Shown here: positions 9,955 through 18,695 of the stretch, piece by piece | Position numbering within the stretch: position 1 is the stretch's first letter | How the letters are laid out: each line of letters opens with the position of its first letter | DNA from: DATARR01 sp034666985 | GTDB lineage: Bacteria; Acidobacteriota; Thermoanaerobaculia; Multivoradales; UBA5704 | Length of the DNA: 64,000 bases | Reading direction: 5' to 3' | Assembly (NCBI GenBank): GCA_034666985.1 | Contig: JAXDKS010000021.1 | Coordinates: forward strand, 62,001-126,000 | Position numbers and translations under genes: made by a program | Notes under the pieces: model-generated | The model's input: only the letters and a program-made list of their open reading frames with translations | Database searches by the model: none | Told to the model about the DNA's origin: nothing

Positions 9955-10335
9955 TCACAGCTTATGGGCCCCATCAAGCTTGCTGAGATCGCCGTCGAAA
10001 GTACCCAGAGGCAGGTGTCCGGCCTTCCGCGCCACTTCCAGAATCAGGCAGTCGGAGAAGCCCAGGGCGGGTTTTTTCCGGAAATGCTCAAGGGCAGCCG
10101 CGACCACATCGGGGTCTTGAACGGTCAGATCCCTATGACTGAGGAACATCTCGACCGCCGTCGCGATCTTTTCTGGCCCCAGATCGTAGACGGACCCGAG
10201 GACCCACATGGCTTCGACCAGGACGAGTTGGGAAATCCATGCCCCCTCGGTGATGAAAGCCTCCGCGGTCGCAGTCTGTCGGATGTCATCCCGGGTTGCG
10301 AGCCGGACCAGGACATTCGTGTCAACGGCGCGCAT
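9955..10335 (-). CDS. vapC: PIN-domain toxin, VapC family
   Basis: A 126-residue PIN-domain ribonuclease, the usual length for a VapC toxin. The four acidic residues expected to bind the metal are visible: Asp5 in AVDTNVLVR, Glu41 in LVEAMW, Asp95 in GFSDCLI and Asp114 in TFDGDL. VapC toxins cut RNA, often tRNA or rRNA, and stop growth when their antitoxin is lost. The ATG overlaps the end of the upstream antitoxin gene by 14 bases, so the pair is translationally coupled. It is convergent with the MFS gene. Confidence 0.9.
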   Translation of the reverse strand: MRAVDTNVLVRLATRDDIRQTATAEAFITEGAWISQLVLVEAMWVLGSVYDLGPEKIATAVEMFLSHRDLTVQDPDVVAAALEHFRKKPALGFSDCLILEVARKAGHLPLGTFDGDLSKLDGAHKL

Positions 10336-10582
10336 GGCGGCCCTTCACGTACTGCCGCACCCCCTCCTTGAGCTCTTCCAGGGTTCGAGGAGCGGGCGCT
10401 CTCTCGAACAATGCCCGGTGCACGTCTTCCGAGGTGTAGCGGCCGGCCCGCCGGATGACGATCCTTTCGTCTTCCTCCTCCCACTCCAGGATTGAGCCCG
10501 GACCGATGCCAAGCTTGCGACGGATTTCCTTCGGGACGGAAATCTGGCCTTGTGCGGTGAGCCGAGAGTATGCGATCGCCAT
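10322..10582 (-). CDS. vapB: AbrB/MazE-type antitoxin partner of the PIN toxin
   Basis: An 86-residue protein. The N-terminal half is a SpoVT/AbrB-like swapped-hairpin DNA-binding domain (AYSRLTAQGQISVPKEIRRKLGIGPGS), which binds the operon's own promoter in characterised relatives. The C-terminal half (TLEELKEGVRQYVKG) is the flexible part that wraps the toxin. I chose the ATG at MAIAYSRL because that is where the AbrB fold begins; a longer reading upstream has no family similarity. It overlaps the toxin start by 14 bases. The system is probably autoregulated. Confidence 0.87.
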   Translation of the reverse strand: MAIAYSRLTAQGQISVPKEIRRKLGIGPGSILEWEEEDERIVIRRAGRYTSEDVHRALFERAPAPRTLEELKEGVRQYVKGRHARR

Positions 10583-10681
10583 AGGCTCATAGTACCACGG
10601 TAATGTGAGGGTGGCGGTGGCTCGGTGGCTCCTGGACGGTCCCATGCCGTGCCGGACCAGGCTGCCGGGTACCCTTTGCCC

Positions 10682-10706
10682 GGGTGGCGGGCGGGGAGGG
10701 GTGAAG
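10682..10706 (+). repeat. 25-bp direct repeat, right copy (flanks vapBC)
   Basis: Matches 24 of 25 bases of 9903-9927. It lies between the antitoxin gene and the glycosyltransferase gene, in otherwise non-coding DNA. Confidence 0.7.
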
Positions 10707-10771
10707 CCTGTGCTACCATTGCGCGCCCGTAAGCTGGCCGTGGTAGCGAGAGGAGACGACAAGTCAGCGCA

Positions 10772-11644
10772 ATGCCCAGTGCTAAGATGGATTTCATGCG
10801 GCCGGTTTCCGCCAACTCCGTCGACCCTGAGATCTCGGTCGTCCTGCCCTGCTATCGCAGTGCCGACCTGGCCCGGCGCTCAGCCGACCGTCTGGCGCGC
10901 TTTCTGGGCGAGGCCTTCGCTTCGTACGAGGTCGTGGTGGTCGACGACGGCGGCGGCGATTTCGACGCCTCGTGGCCGGAGGAGGGGCCGATCCGGCTGC
11001 TCCGCCTGCCGGTGAACCGCGGCAAGGGGGCGGCGGTCCGCGCCGGAATGCTCGCGAGCCGCGGCCGGGTGCGCGTCTTCACCGACGTCGACCTCCCCTT
11101 CGAGCTGGAGCCGATCCTCACCTCGGCGTGCTTCATCACCGAGCGCGGCTTCCATCTTGCGATCGGCGACCGCACCCTGCCGGGATCGAGCTACGCGCTG
11201 GACGTCGGCTGGCGGCGCCGGCTCGCCTCGGGGATCTTCTCGAAGCTCGTCGGCATCTTCCTGACCGGCGGCTTCTTCGATACCCAGTGCGGCTTCAAGG
11301 CCTTTCGCGGCGACGTCGCCGAGGGGCTCTTCGGGGTCTCCCGGATCGACCGCTTCGCCTTCGACGTCGAGCTGCTCTACGTGGCGCTCCTCTACCGCAC
11401 CGACATCAAGCGCATCCCGGTCCAGCTTCACAACAATGAGACCTCGGTGGTGCGCCTGCTGCAGGACTCTTTCCGCATGCTGCTCGACGTGGGGAAGATC
11501 CGCCTCCTGGCCTGGCGCGGCGCCTACCGCAGCCCGGCGCTCGCGAAGACCGTCGCCGACGACTTCGCCGAGGTCGCCGCGAGCACCGCCGATCCCACGG
11601 ATCGGTCGCGCCGGCGGGCTCAGGGCTCCCAATACCGGGGATAG
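10772..11644 (+). CDS. GT2 family glycosyltransferase, dolichyl/polyprenyl-phosphate glycosyltransferase-like
   Basis: A 290-residue GT-A fold enzyme. ISVVLPCYRSADL begins the nucleotide-sugar domain, VVVVDDGGG holds the first acidic pair (Asp58-Asp59), and FTDVD supplies the DxD metal site (Asp105/Asp107). DTQCGFKAFRGD and RFAFDVELLY match the acceptor region of polyprenyl-phosphate glucosyl/mannosyltransferases. These load a sugar onto a lipid phosphate for transfer outside the membrane. The partner is probably the downstream YfhO-like protein, 23 bases away. No good ribosome site marks the first ATG; Met6 and Met9 are alternatives. Confidence 0.85.
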   Translation: MPSAKMDFMRPVSANSVDPEISVVLPCYRSADLARRSADRLARFLGEAFASYEVVVVDDGGGDFDASWPEEGPIRLLRLPVNRGKGAAVRAGMLASRGRVRVFTDVDLPFELEPILTSACFITERGFHLAIGDRTLPGSSYALDVGWRRRLASGIFSKLVGIFLTGGFFDTQCGFKAFRGDVAEGLFGVSRIDRFAFDVELLYVALLYRTDIKRIPVQLHNNETSVVRLLQDSFRMLLDVGKIRLLAWRGAYRSPALAKTVADDFAEVAASTADPTDRSRRRAQGSQYRG

Positions 11645-11667
11645 TACCGGGGATAATACCGGGGATA
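11632..11667 (+). repeat. Three tandem 12-bp repeats at the GT2/YfhO junction
   Basis: Three perfect-phase copies of (A/G)TACCGGGGATA. The glycosyltransferase stop codon lies across the first two copies, and the TTG start of the next gene follows the third copy directly. Each copy contains GGGGAT, which may act as a weak ribosome-binding site. Confidence 0.8.
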
Positions 11668-14600
11668 TTGAACGTCTTGGGGCTCGCGGAGCACTTCACG
11701 GCGGCCGCCCTCTACGCCGCCTTCGCCGCGGTATCCCTGGCGCTCGCCCACCGGCTGGTGGTGCGGCTCACCTGGCGTGCGGCCCTGGTGCTGGCCCTGC
11801 TGCCGCTCTGTTTCTCCGGGCGCGCGCTGCTGACCGGCAAGGTCTACGCGCCGATCGATCTCGCCTACAGCGCCGACCCGCTCGCGCCCTACGCTACCCG
11901 GTACGGAGTGGGCAACGACCGCAAGGGGATCTTCACCGACCTCTACAGCGCCATCATCCCCTGGCGTCAGGCGGTGCGCCATGCCGTCAGCCAGGGAGAA
12001 TGGCCGCTCTTAAACCCATTCATCCTCTGCGGCGATCCGCTGGCGGGCACGGGGCAGCCGGCGCCCTACTACCCGATCAACGCTCTCTCGCTCCTGCTGC
12101 CGTTCGCGCTCGCTTTCACGTTCGGCGCCTCGGCGCAGCTCTTTGCCTCGGCGCTGGGTGCCTTTCTCTATTTTCGCGACCTGGGCTGTCGCGAGGTCGC
12201 GGCCATCCTGGGCGCCGTGGGATGGGCTTTCTGCTCGTTCCTCGCCTTCTGGCTGGAATGGCCGCTGGGTGCCGCGGTGTCCCTCACCCCGTTCGTCGCC
12301 CTCGGCGCCCGCCGCATCGTCCAGCGACCGGGCTGGCCGTCGGCTCTCCTGCTCACGGTTGCCGTCGTCCTGACGATCTTCGCCGGACATCCGGAGAGCG
12401 TCGTCCACGTGGTGACCGTGGGGGCCGTGCTCGGGCTCGCCGAGTTGGTCTCGGTGCCGCGCCGGCGATTGCGGGATTGGCGGGAATGGCGGGCGATCGC
12501 CGGCTGGACCGCCGCCGCCGCCGTCCTCACCCTGGCCCTCTCCGCCATCTATCTGCTGCCGCTTTTCGAGAGCCTTCAGCAGACGCTGCAGTGGATCCTC
12601 CGCAAGGGCTCGACGACGATGGCCATCGCGGCAGCGCCTGGAGATGCCTGGCGCGGCCTGATCGCGAGCGCGGTGCCCTCGATCACCGACTCGCCGCGGA
12701 CGGAGGGCGTGCATCCCCTGCTTCCGCCCCTCTTCTCGGGCTATGCCGGGAGCGTCCTCTGGGGGCCGGCGCTCTACGGTCTCTTCCGCGGCCGGTGGAA
12801 AGGCCGCTATGCCCTCGCGACGCTCGGCGTTGTCGGGCTGTGCGCCGGCGCCAAGATGCCGTTGATCTATCCGCTTCTCGGGCGCCTGCCGCTGCTGTCG
12901 ATGGCGATCAATGATCGATTGGTCTTCGCCGGCGCCTTCGCCACGGCGGCGCTCGCGGCGCTCGGCATCGAGGCCTGGCTGCGGGCGGGGGAGGAGGGTG
13001 AGCCCGTTCGCGCCTCACGGGAGCTCGCCGGCGTCTGCGTCGCGGCCGCTCTCGCCGGCGCGGCCATCGTGGCATGGCTCATCCCGCTCAGCCTTGACGC
13101 CGGGTATCCCGACCAGGGGCTCGAGCGCTGGGCGCTCTGGAGCCTCGTCCCACTCTTCGCCGTGGCGCTGATCACCGGCCTTGCCGCAATGCCCCGCCTC
13201 TCCCGCCGCGCTCTCGGCTGGGGAGCGGCCGCCATCGTGGTCTTGCTGGCCGTCCAGCGCACCGGGGAGATGGGCTCGTTCTATCCGACGCTCCCGGCGC
13301 GCGCTTTCTATCCGCGGGTGCCGCCGCTCAATGCCTTGCCGGTGAACGATGGGAAACAAGACGAGAAACCCTGGCGTTTCGTCGGCCAGGATTACCAGAT
13401 GATCCCCAATCAGGGCGCGCACTATGGGATCGAGGACGTGCGGGGCTACCAGGCAGTTTTCAATCGCCGCTTCGCCGAGCTCCTGCCACTGTGGGCGCAA
13501 CCCATACCGAGCTGGTTCCTCTCCGTGCCGGACGTGGACCGGCCGTTCCTCTCACTGATGAACGTGCGCTACGCCATGACGAGGAAGGAACGCGCCCTCC
13601 CGGGCTGGCGGCCGCTGGCGAGCGGCCGGACCTCGCAGCTCTGGGAGAACCCGCGGGCGCTGCCGCGCGCCTTCGTGCCGCGCCGGGTGCGGTTCGGCGT
13701 GCCCGAGGCCCAGGAAGTCGAGGAGATGAAGGCGGAGACGGACTTCGGCCGGCTCGCCTGGATCGTGCCGCCCGAGGGAGACCCGGGCCCGCCACACGAG
13801 GAGCGGAACGGGCGCGGACGGGTGGTCGCCCGCCACCGCGGCCTGGGATTCGAGCTGATGGCGCAGATGAAGCAGCCCGGGTGGGCGGTGATCACGGAAA
13901 CGGCGTGGAAAGGTTGGCGGGCGCGGCTCGACGGCCGCGAGGTGCCGCTGGGGATCGGCGACCACGCCTTCCTCGCTCTCGCCCTCCCCAAGGGCCGGCA
14001 CCGGGTCGAGCTCTTCTACCGCCCGCGCTCTTTCGAGATCGGCCTTGCGCTGAGCACCGCCGCCCTCCTTTTCGTCGCCGCCGTTTCGCTGATCCGGATC
14101 GTCCGTCGAAAGAAGAACGCAGGCTCGTCTGTGGATGCGATGCCCGCGGACCGGCGGACCGGGGATCGGATCGCCATTGCCGGCGATTATCAACACCGAG
14201 CTCTTCACCTGGGGCCGGCGCCGCAACGCTTCTGGCATCGGGCCAAGCTCGAGGAGGCGCTCGCCCTCCTGCGTCTGGCGCCGGGCGACCGCATGCTCGA
14301 CGCCGGCTGCGGCTCCGGGCTCCTCGCGGCGATGGCGGCGGAGAGCTCGGGGGCCAGCTCGGGGGTCAATGTGCTGGGCGTCGACGCCAATCAAGCGGCG
14401 ATCGAGTTCGCCTCCAGCACCTGGGAGCGGCCGAACCTCGCGTTTCGCCGGGCGCTGGTTGACGAGCTCGACGCGGCGCCGGCAAGCTTCGAAAAGATCG
14501 CCTTCCTGGAGGTGATCGAGCACCTCTCACGCGCCCAGGGCGAGGCGGTCCTGGCGCAGTTCGCGCGCCTTCTCACTCCCGGCGGGCGGCTGGTGCTCAC

Positions 14601-14892
14601 GACGCCCAACCGGCGGAGCCCCTGGCCGCTGATCGAATGGCTGCTCGACCGTCTCCACCTCGTGCCGCAGCTCTCCGGCGAGCAGCACGAGGTGCTCTAC
14701 GCGCTGGACGAGCTGCGAACGATGGGGGAGGCAGCCGGCCTCACTCTCGCCGAGCACCGGATGATCGATACCCTCGCCCCGTGGCTCGCCTGGTGGCCGG
14801 CTCTCGCTCGCGCCGTCCACCGCCTCGAGATGCGGGTCATCCGCCGGCATGGTTGCGTGATGGTGCTGGCGTTCGAGAAGCGGTCTGCCTGA
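11668..14892 (+). CDS. YfhO-like multi-pass membrane protein fused to a class I SAM methyltransferase
   Basis: A 1,074-residue two-part protein. Residues about 1-800 are a polytopic membrane protein of the YfhO type: hydrophobic helices, an early luminal loop with PIDLAYSADPLAPY and FxDLYSAIIPWR (GT-C-like), and a soluble region before the last helix. Residues about 840-1070 are a separate Rossmann methyltransferase with the SAM motif MLDAGCGSGLLAAMA and acidic GVDANQ. YfhO proteins are thought to use lipid-linked sugars on wall polymers, which fits the polyprenyl-sugar synthase just upstream. The methyltransferase could cap or methylate the sugar. The frame is continuous across the joint. 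The TTG start is the first possible one after three 12-bp repeats, so the exact start is uncertain. Confidence 0.8.
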   Translation: MNVLGLAEHFTAAALYAAFAAVSLALAHRLVVRLTWRAALVLALLPLCFSGRALLTGKVYAPIDLAYSADPLAPYATRYGVGNDRKGIFTDLYSAIIPWRQAVRHAVSQGEWPLLNPFILCGDPLAGTGQPAPYYPINALSLLLPFALAFTFGASAQLFASALGAFLYFRDLGCREVAAILGAVGWAFCSFLAFWLEWPLGAAVSLTPFVALGARRIVQRPGWPSALLLTVAVVLTIFAGHPESVVHVVTVGAVLGLAELVSVPRRRLRDWREWRAIAGWTAAAAVLTLALSAIYLLPLFESLQQTLQWILRKGSTTMAIAAAPGDAWRGLIASAVPSITDSPRTEGVHPLLPPLFSGYAGSVLWGPALYGLFRGRWKGRYALATLGVVGLCAGAKMPLIYPLLGRLPLLSMAINDRLVFAGAFATAALAALGIEAWLRAGEEGEPVRASRELAGVCVAAALAGAAIVAWLIPLSLDAGYPDQGLERWALWSLVPLFAVALITGLAAMPRLSRRALGWGAAAIVVLLAVQRTGEMGSFYPTLPARAFYPRVPPLNALPVNDGKQDEKPWRFVGQDYQMIPNQGAHYGIEDVRGYQAVFNRRFAELLPLWAQPIPSWFLSVPDVDRPFLSLMNVRYAMTRKERALPGWRPLASGRTSQLWENPRALPRAFVPRRVRFGVPEAQEVEEMKAETDFGRLAWIVPPEGDPGPPHEERNGRGRVVARHRGLGFELMAQMKQPGWAVITETAWKGWRARLDGREVPLGIGDHAFLALALPKGRHRVELFYRPRSFEIGLALSTAALLFVAAVSLIRIVRRKKNAGSSVDAMPADRRTGDRIAIAGDYQHRALHLGPAPQRFWHRAKLEEALALLRLAPGDRMLDAGCGSGLLAAMAAESSGASSGVNVLGVDANQAAIEFASSTWERPNLAFRRALVDELDAAPASFEKIAFLEVIEHLSRAQGEAVLAQFARLLTPGGRLVLTTPNRRSPWPLIEWLLDRLHLVPQLSGEQHEVLYALDELRTMGEAAGLTLAEHRMIDTLAPWLAWWPALARAVHRLEMRVIRRHGCVMVLAFEKRSA

Positions 14893-14906
14893 TCAATCCG
14901 GATCGA

Positions 14907-16199
14907 TCAATACAGAGGCTGGAAGAACACCGAGAAGAGCTCGGCGAGGCGTTGCTCGACGCCGCGCCGCTTCCAGCTCTGATAGGTCACTTCGCGGCAG
15001 TATTTCTCGTCCGCGGCGAAGATCGTTTCGAGCCGCGCCGCGAAGTCGCGGTCGTAGAAGGCGAGGCTGTCTTCGGCGTTGCCGCGCAGCGAGCGGGCGT
15101 CGAAGTTGATCGAGCCGATGGTGCTGAAGAGGCCGTCGAAGATGGCGTTCTTCTGATGCATCATCGTGCGGTTGTATTCGAAGATCCGGACGCCCGCGGT
15201 GAGGAGCTCGCCGTAGTGGATACGCGAGGCCATGCGCACGAATGGCATGTCGATGTGCCGGCCGGGAATCATGATCCGCACGTCGACGCCGCGCCGCGCC
15301 GCCAGCATCAGCGCCTCGCGGATCTGCCGGTCGGGGACGAAGTAGGCGTTCTGGATGTGAATCGACTTCTCGGCCGACTGGATCGCCACGATATAAAAGA
15401 TCTTGGCGAGCGAGGACGAATCGCCGCGCGACACCTTGATCGCCTGCGCCTCGACGTTTCCCGCCCGGGCGATCCGCGGGTAGAACTTGTCGCCGGCCAG
15501 GATCTCGCCGGTCGTGTACGTCCAGTCCTCGCTGAAGATCGCCTGCATCTGCGACGAGACGGGCCCGGTGGCCCGCACCATCATGTCCCGCCATTCTTTC
15601 GGATTGCGGGCGTCCCCGAGCCAGTTGTCGGCGATGCAGAAGCCGCCGGTGAAGCTGACGGTGCCGTCGACGACCAGGATCTTGCGATGCGTCCGCCAGC
15701 CGATGTCGTAGAGGCTCCACAGCCGGAAGATGGAGTGGAACACGTAGACCTTGGCGCCCGCCTTCCGCATGCGGTCGAGGATCGGCCAGGAGTGGCTGCT
15801 GCCCGTGCCGTCCACCAGCACGCGCACCTCGACGCCGCGCCGCGCGGCGTCGATCAGCGGCTGGGCGATGAGCTCTCCCGCCCGGTCGTTCTTGAAGATG
15901 TAAGATTCGAGATTGACCGTCACCTTGGCGTCGCGGATCGCCGCGGCCATCGCCGGGAAGATCTCGTCGCCGTTGTTCAGGATCTCGGCGCGGTTCCCTT
16001 CCACCATCGTGTTGCCGAAGGTGTCGAGCGAGCGGCGGAAGGCGCTGTCGGCCACGGCGAAGGGATGGTCGAATTGATAGACGCTCCGCTTCTGGATCGA
16101 GATCAGGGTGCACGCCTGGCCGAGGAGCATCACGGCCGCGCAGCCGGCGAGAAGAAGGCCACGCTTCCAGATCGATGGCTGCTGCGATCCTCGGTCCAT
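14907..16199 (-). CDS. Phospholipase D family protein, cardiolipin synthase-like
   Basis: A 430-residue membrane-anchored enzyme with two HKD motifs, HRKILVVDG and MHQKNAIFDG, the paired active sites of the phospholipase D superfamily. An N-terminal hydrophobic segment (LLLAGCAAVMLLGQAC) anchors it; the Cys is in a lipoprotein-like position but the lipobox is poor. NLESYIFKND, DGTGSSHSWP and the region after the first HKD (FTGGFCIADNW) match bacterial cardiolipin synthase ClsA/ClsB-like proteins. The second HKD has Gln instead of the usual Arg/Thr between His and Lys, which is tolerated. GGAGG seven bases upstream supports the ATG. It is convergent with the YfhO fusion gene, with 14 bases between their stops. 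Confidence 0.87.
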   Translation of the reverse strand: MDRGSQQPSIWKRGLLLAGCAAVMLLGQACTLISIQKRSVYQFDHPFAVADSAFRRSLDTFGNTMVEGNRAEILNNGDEIFPAMAAAIRDAKVTVNLESYIFKNDRAGELIAQPLIDAARRGVEVRVLVDGTGSSHSWPILDRMRKAGAKVYVFHSIFRLWSLYDIGWRTHRKILVVDGTVSFTGGFCIADNWLGDARNPKEWRDMMVRATGPVSSQMQAIFSEDWTYTTGEILAGDKFYPRIARAGNVEAQAIKVSRGDSSSLAKIFYIVAIQSAEKSIHIQNAYFVPDRQIREALMLAARRGVDVRIMIPGRHIDMPFVRMASRIHYGELLTAGVRIFEYNRTMMHQKNAIFDGLFSTIGSINFDARSLRGNAEDSLAFYDRDFAARLETIFAADEKYCREVTYQSWKRRGVEQRLAELFSVFFQPLY

Positions 16200-16364
16200 G
16201 CCCTGTCCTCCAGTCCCTGGAAAGACGTGCCTCGATGTTCCTGACTGCCGGCGGGCGAAGTATGCACGGAGCGTGCCGATTTGGGTCCACGTCTGTCTTG
16301 GCTATAATCCCCTTTACGGACGTTGGCCCGGTCATCCGTCGAGAAACACCGAGGATTTATCGAC

Positions 16365-17894
16365 ATGGCTGATGAAAAGCTGCGGCAGAGCGATGAACTG
16401 TTCAAGCTCCTGGTGGAGGGGGTCAGGGACTACGCGATCTTCATGCTCGACCCCGACGGCTACGTCGCCAGTTGGAACCCCGGCGCCGAGCGCATCAAGG
16501 GGTACACGGCCAACGAGATCATCGGCCGTCACTTCTCCCTCTTCTACCCGCCGGACGCCATCGCACGGGACTGGCCCGGGCATGAGTTGCGGGTCGCGAG
16601 GAAAGAAGGCCGCTTCGAGGACGAGGGCTGGCGGCTCCGCAAGGACGGCACGCCCTTCTGGGCCAACGTGATCCTCACCAGCCTGCATGCCCCGGATGGG
16701 CGGCTGCTGGGGTTCGCGAAGGTCACCCGGGATCTCACCGACCGGAAACGGGTCGAAGCCCTGGAGCAGGCCGAGCGCCAGATGACCGAGTTCCTGGCCA
16801 TGCTGGGCCACGAATTGCGCAATCCTCTGGCTCCGATCCGCAACGCGGTCACGATGATGCAGATGAACGGGCTGAGCGAGTCCAGCCTGACATGGGCCAG
16901 GGACGTCATCGACCGGCAGGTCACCCATCTGACCCGGCTGGTGGACGACCTGCTGGACGTGAGCCGGATCACCAGCGGCAAGATCTCCCTGCAGCGAGAG
17001 CCGCTGGTGCTCACCGCCATCATGATGGGCGCCGTCGAGGCCAGCCGCCCGCTGATCGAGGCCCGCAGGCATACCTTGGAGACCGTCTTCGCCGACGAGC
17101 CGCTGCGGGTCGAAGGCGATCTCACCCGGCTCTCCCAGGTGGTGCTGAACCTGCTCAACAACGCCGCCAAATACACGCCCGAAGGCGGTCACATCCGGCT
17201 GGCGGTCGAGAGGGAAGACCGGGAGGTGGTGATCCGGGTGCGGGACACCGGCATCGGCATCCCGGCCGAGCTGCTGCCGAAGATCTTCGATCTCTTCGCG
17301 CAGGGTGACCGCTCGCTGGACCGTTCGGAAGGCGGTCTGGGCATCGGCCTCACGCTGGTGCACAAGCTCGTCCAGATGCACGGCGGCCGGGTCGAGGTCC
17401 ACAGCGAAGGTCCTGGCCGCGGGAGCGAATTCGTGATCCGCCTGCCGCTCTTCGCCGGCTCGCCGTCCCCGGCGGGCACACCCGTCCAGGACGTGGAGAG
17501 CTCCTCGGGCACCCGCTCCCGCCGCGTGCTGGTGGTCGACGACAACCAGGATGCCGCGGAGAGCCTGGCACTCCTTCTCCAGATCTGGGGACACGAGGTC
17601 CGGACCGCTTATGACGGGCCGTCCACCCTGGCGCTGGTGGCGGAATATCGGCCGGACATCGTGCTGCTGGACATCGGCCTGCCCGGGATGAGCGGCTACG
17701 AAGTGGCGAAACGGTTGCGAGAGCTCCCCGGCGCGGAGAGAGCGGTCCTCGCCGCGGTGACGGGTTACGGCCAGCCGAGCGACCGCGAGCGCGCCCGGGA
17801 AGCCGGCTTCGATCATCACCTCGTCAAGCCGGTCGAGCCCGCCTACCTGCAGGAGATCCTCACCGCGGTCCCCGTCCTGCGATCGGTGGGGTGA
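16365..17894 (+). CDS. Hybrid histidine kinase: PAS, HisKA, HATPase, receiver
   Basis: A 509-residue soluble hybrid kinase. A PAS domain (about residues 10-125, DYAIFMLDPDGYVASWNPGA with a PAC tail) senses the signal. The HisKA H-box FLAMLGHELRNPLAPIRN carries His149. The ATPase domain has LNLLNNAAKYT, DTGIGIP and GGLGIGLTLV. A C-terminal receiver (from about residue 385) starts VLVVDD and holds the phosphoacceptor Asp in VLLDIGLPGMSG and the conserved Lys in HLVKPV. The ATG with GAGGAT upstream was preferred to a TTG 14 codons earlier. No DNA-binding output is attached, so the phosphate probably passes on by phosphorelay. It is divergent from the phospholipase gene. Confidence 0.93.
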   Translation: MADEKLRQSDELFKLLVEGVRDYAIFMLDPDGYVASWNPGAERIKGYTANEIIGRHFSLFYPPDAIARDWPGHELRVARKEGRFEDEGWRLRKDGTPFWANVILTSLHAPDGRLLGFAKVTRDLTDRKRVEALEQAERQMTEFLAMLGHELRNPLAPIRNAVTMMQMNGLSESSLTWARDVIDRQVTHLTRLVDDLLDVSRITSGKISLQREPLVLTAIMMGAVEASRPLIEARRHTLETVFADEPLRVEGDLTRLSQVVLNLLNNAAKYTPEGGHIRLAVEREDREVVIRVRDTGIGIPAELLPKIFDLFAQGDRSLDRSEGGLGIGLTLVHKLVQMHGGRVEVHSEGPGRGSEFVIRLPLFAGSPSPAGTPVQDVESSSGTRSRRVLVVDDNQDAAESLALLLQIWGHEVRTAYDGPSTLALVAEYRPDIVLLDIGLPGMSGYEVAKRLRELPGAERAVLAAVTGYGQPSDRERAREAGFDHHLVKPVEPAYLQEILTAVPVLRSVG

Positions 17895-17913
17895 GGACCG
17901 GCAAAGCAGGAAC

Positions 17914-17941
17914 CCCGCGGCCGGCTCCGGCCAGCCGCGGG
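17914..17941 (+). terminator. Hairpin after the hybrid kinase
   Basis: An 8-bp outer stem CCCGCGGC / GCCGCGGG with further GGCCGG pairing inside, 20 bases after the kinase stop. No T-run follows. A 14-bp direct repeat (GGAATCACCAGCCG) follows immediately. Confidence 0.45.
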
Positions 17942-17992
17942 AATCACCAGCCGGTAGGAATCACCAGCCGCGGGATCAGATAGCAGGCCGGC

Positions 17993-18520
17993 TCAGAAGT
18001 AGCACTCGTTGCCGTGGATGTCGAACCCGAGAACGGTATCCCCCGTCTGGCAGGAGCCGTTGGTGAACTGATAGCACTCACCGTATTGGCAACTGCGCGA
18101 GACTTCCTGCTCGGCGCCCGGGACGCCGTTGCACGTCGTCGTCTGATAGTTGACGCTGCAGATGGCGGTGGTGTAGCGCTGATACTGCGACCAGTTGGTG
18201 CTGCCATACCAGTAAGAGCGGCCGATGCAATAGGTGGCGCCGCCGTCCTGCGGACCGGTCTTGCTCTGCTCCGTCGCGGTCCGGCTGCTCGATATGCCAC
18301 AGCCGCCACAGATCCCGTTTTCGCCACAGGTCGTCTGGCGCGTCGCGATGCATCCGTCGATGCCCTCCCGGCGACAGACCTCGCACGTCTCGTCACAGGA
18401 GCTGTAGATCCTGCAGGTGTCAGCGCAGTCTTGCGCGTGCGCTGCCGGGGCGAAGGTGAAGAAGGCGAGGATGGCGGCAAAGGCGAACGTCGGTAGAGCT
18501 GCAAAGCGCGAGTGAGGCAT
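17993..18520 (-). CDS. Secreted cysteine-rich protein of unknown function
   Basis: A 175-residue exported protein with a signal peptide ending AAHA, then 16 cysteines in about 145 mature residues, many in pairs such as CADTC, CEVC and CGGC. This suggests a disulfide-stabilised extracellular domain. I recognise no catalytic motif or named family. It belongs with other short Cys-rich exported proteins in this window (36.8-38.9 kb), though it is larger. A ribosome site (AGGAG, in CCTT complement) lies just before the ATG. Confidence 0.75.
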   Translation of the reverse strand: MPHSRFAALPTFAFAAILAFFTFAPAAHAQDCADTCRIYSSCDETCEVCRREGIDGCIATRQTTCGENGICGGCGISSSRTATEQSKTGPQDGGATYCIGRSYWYGSTNWSQYQRYTTAICSVNYQTTTCNGVPGAEQEVSRSCQYGECYQFTNGSCQTGDTVLGFDIHGNECYF

Positions 18521-18695
18521 CTGGTTCTCCTTTTCTCCGAACGTTTCTCAATGAGCTTCCCTCCCGGGCGCGGAGGAAGCACGAAGCAACAACTAAGAAT
18601 CTTATCCACTGGGAATGCGAGGTGTCAATCCAGACGGGTTCGTTGATTCCAAGATCAGCCGGTGCCACACGCCGGATGCGATAGCATCCCTCGCC

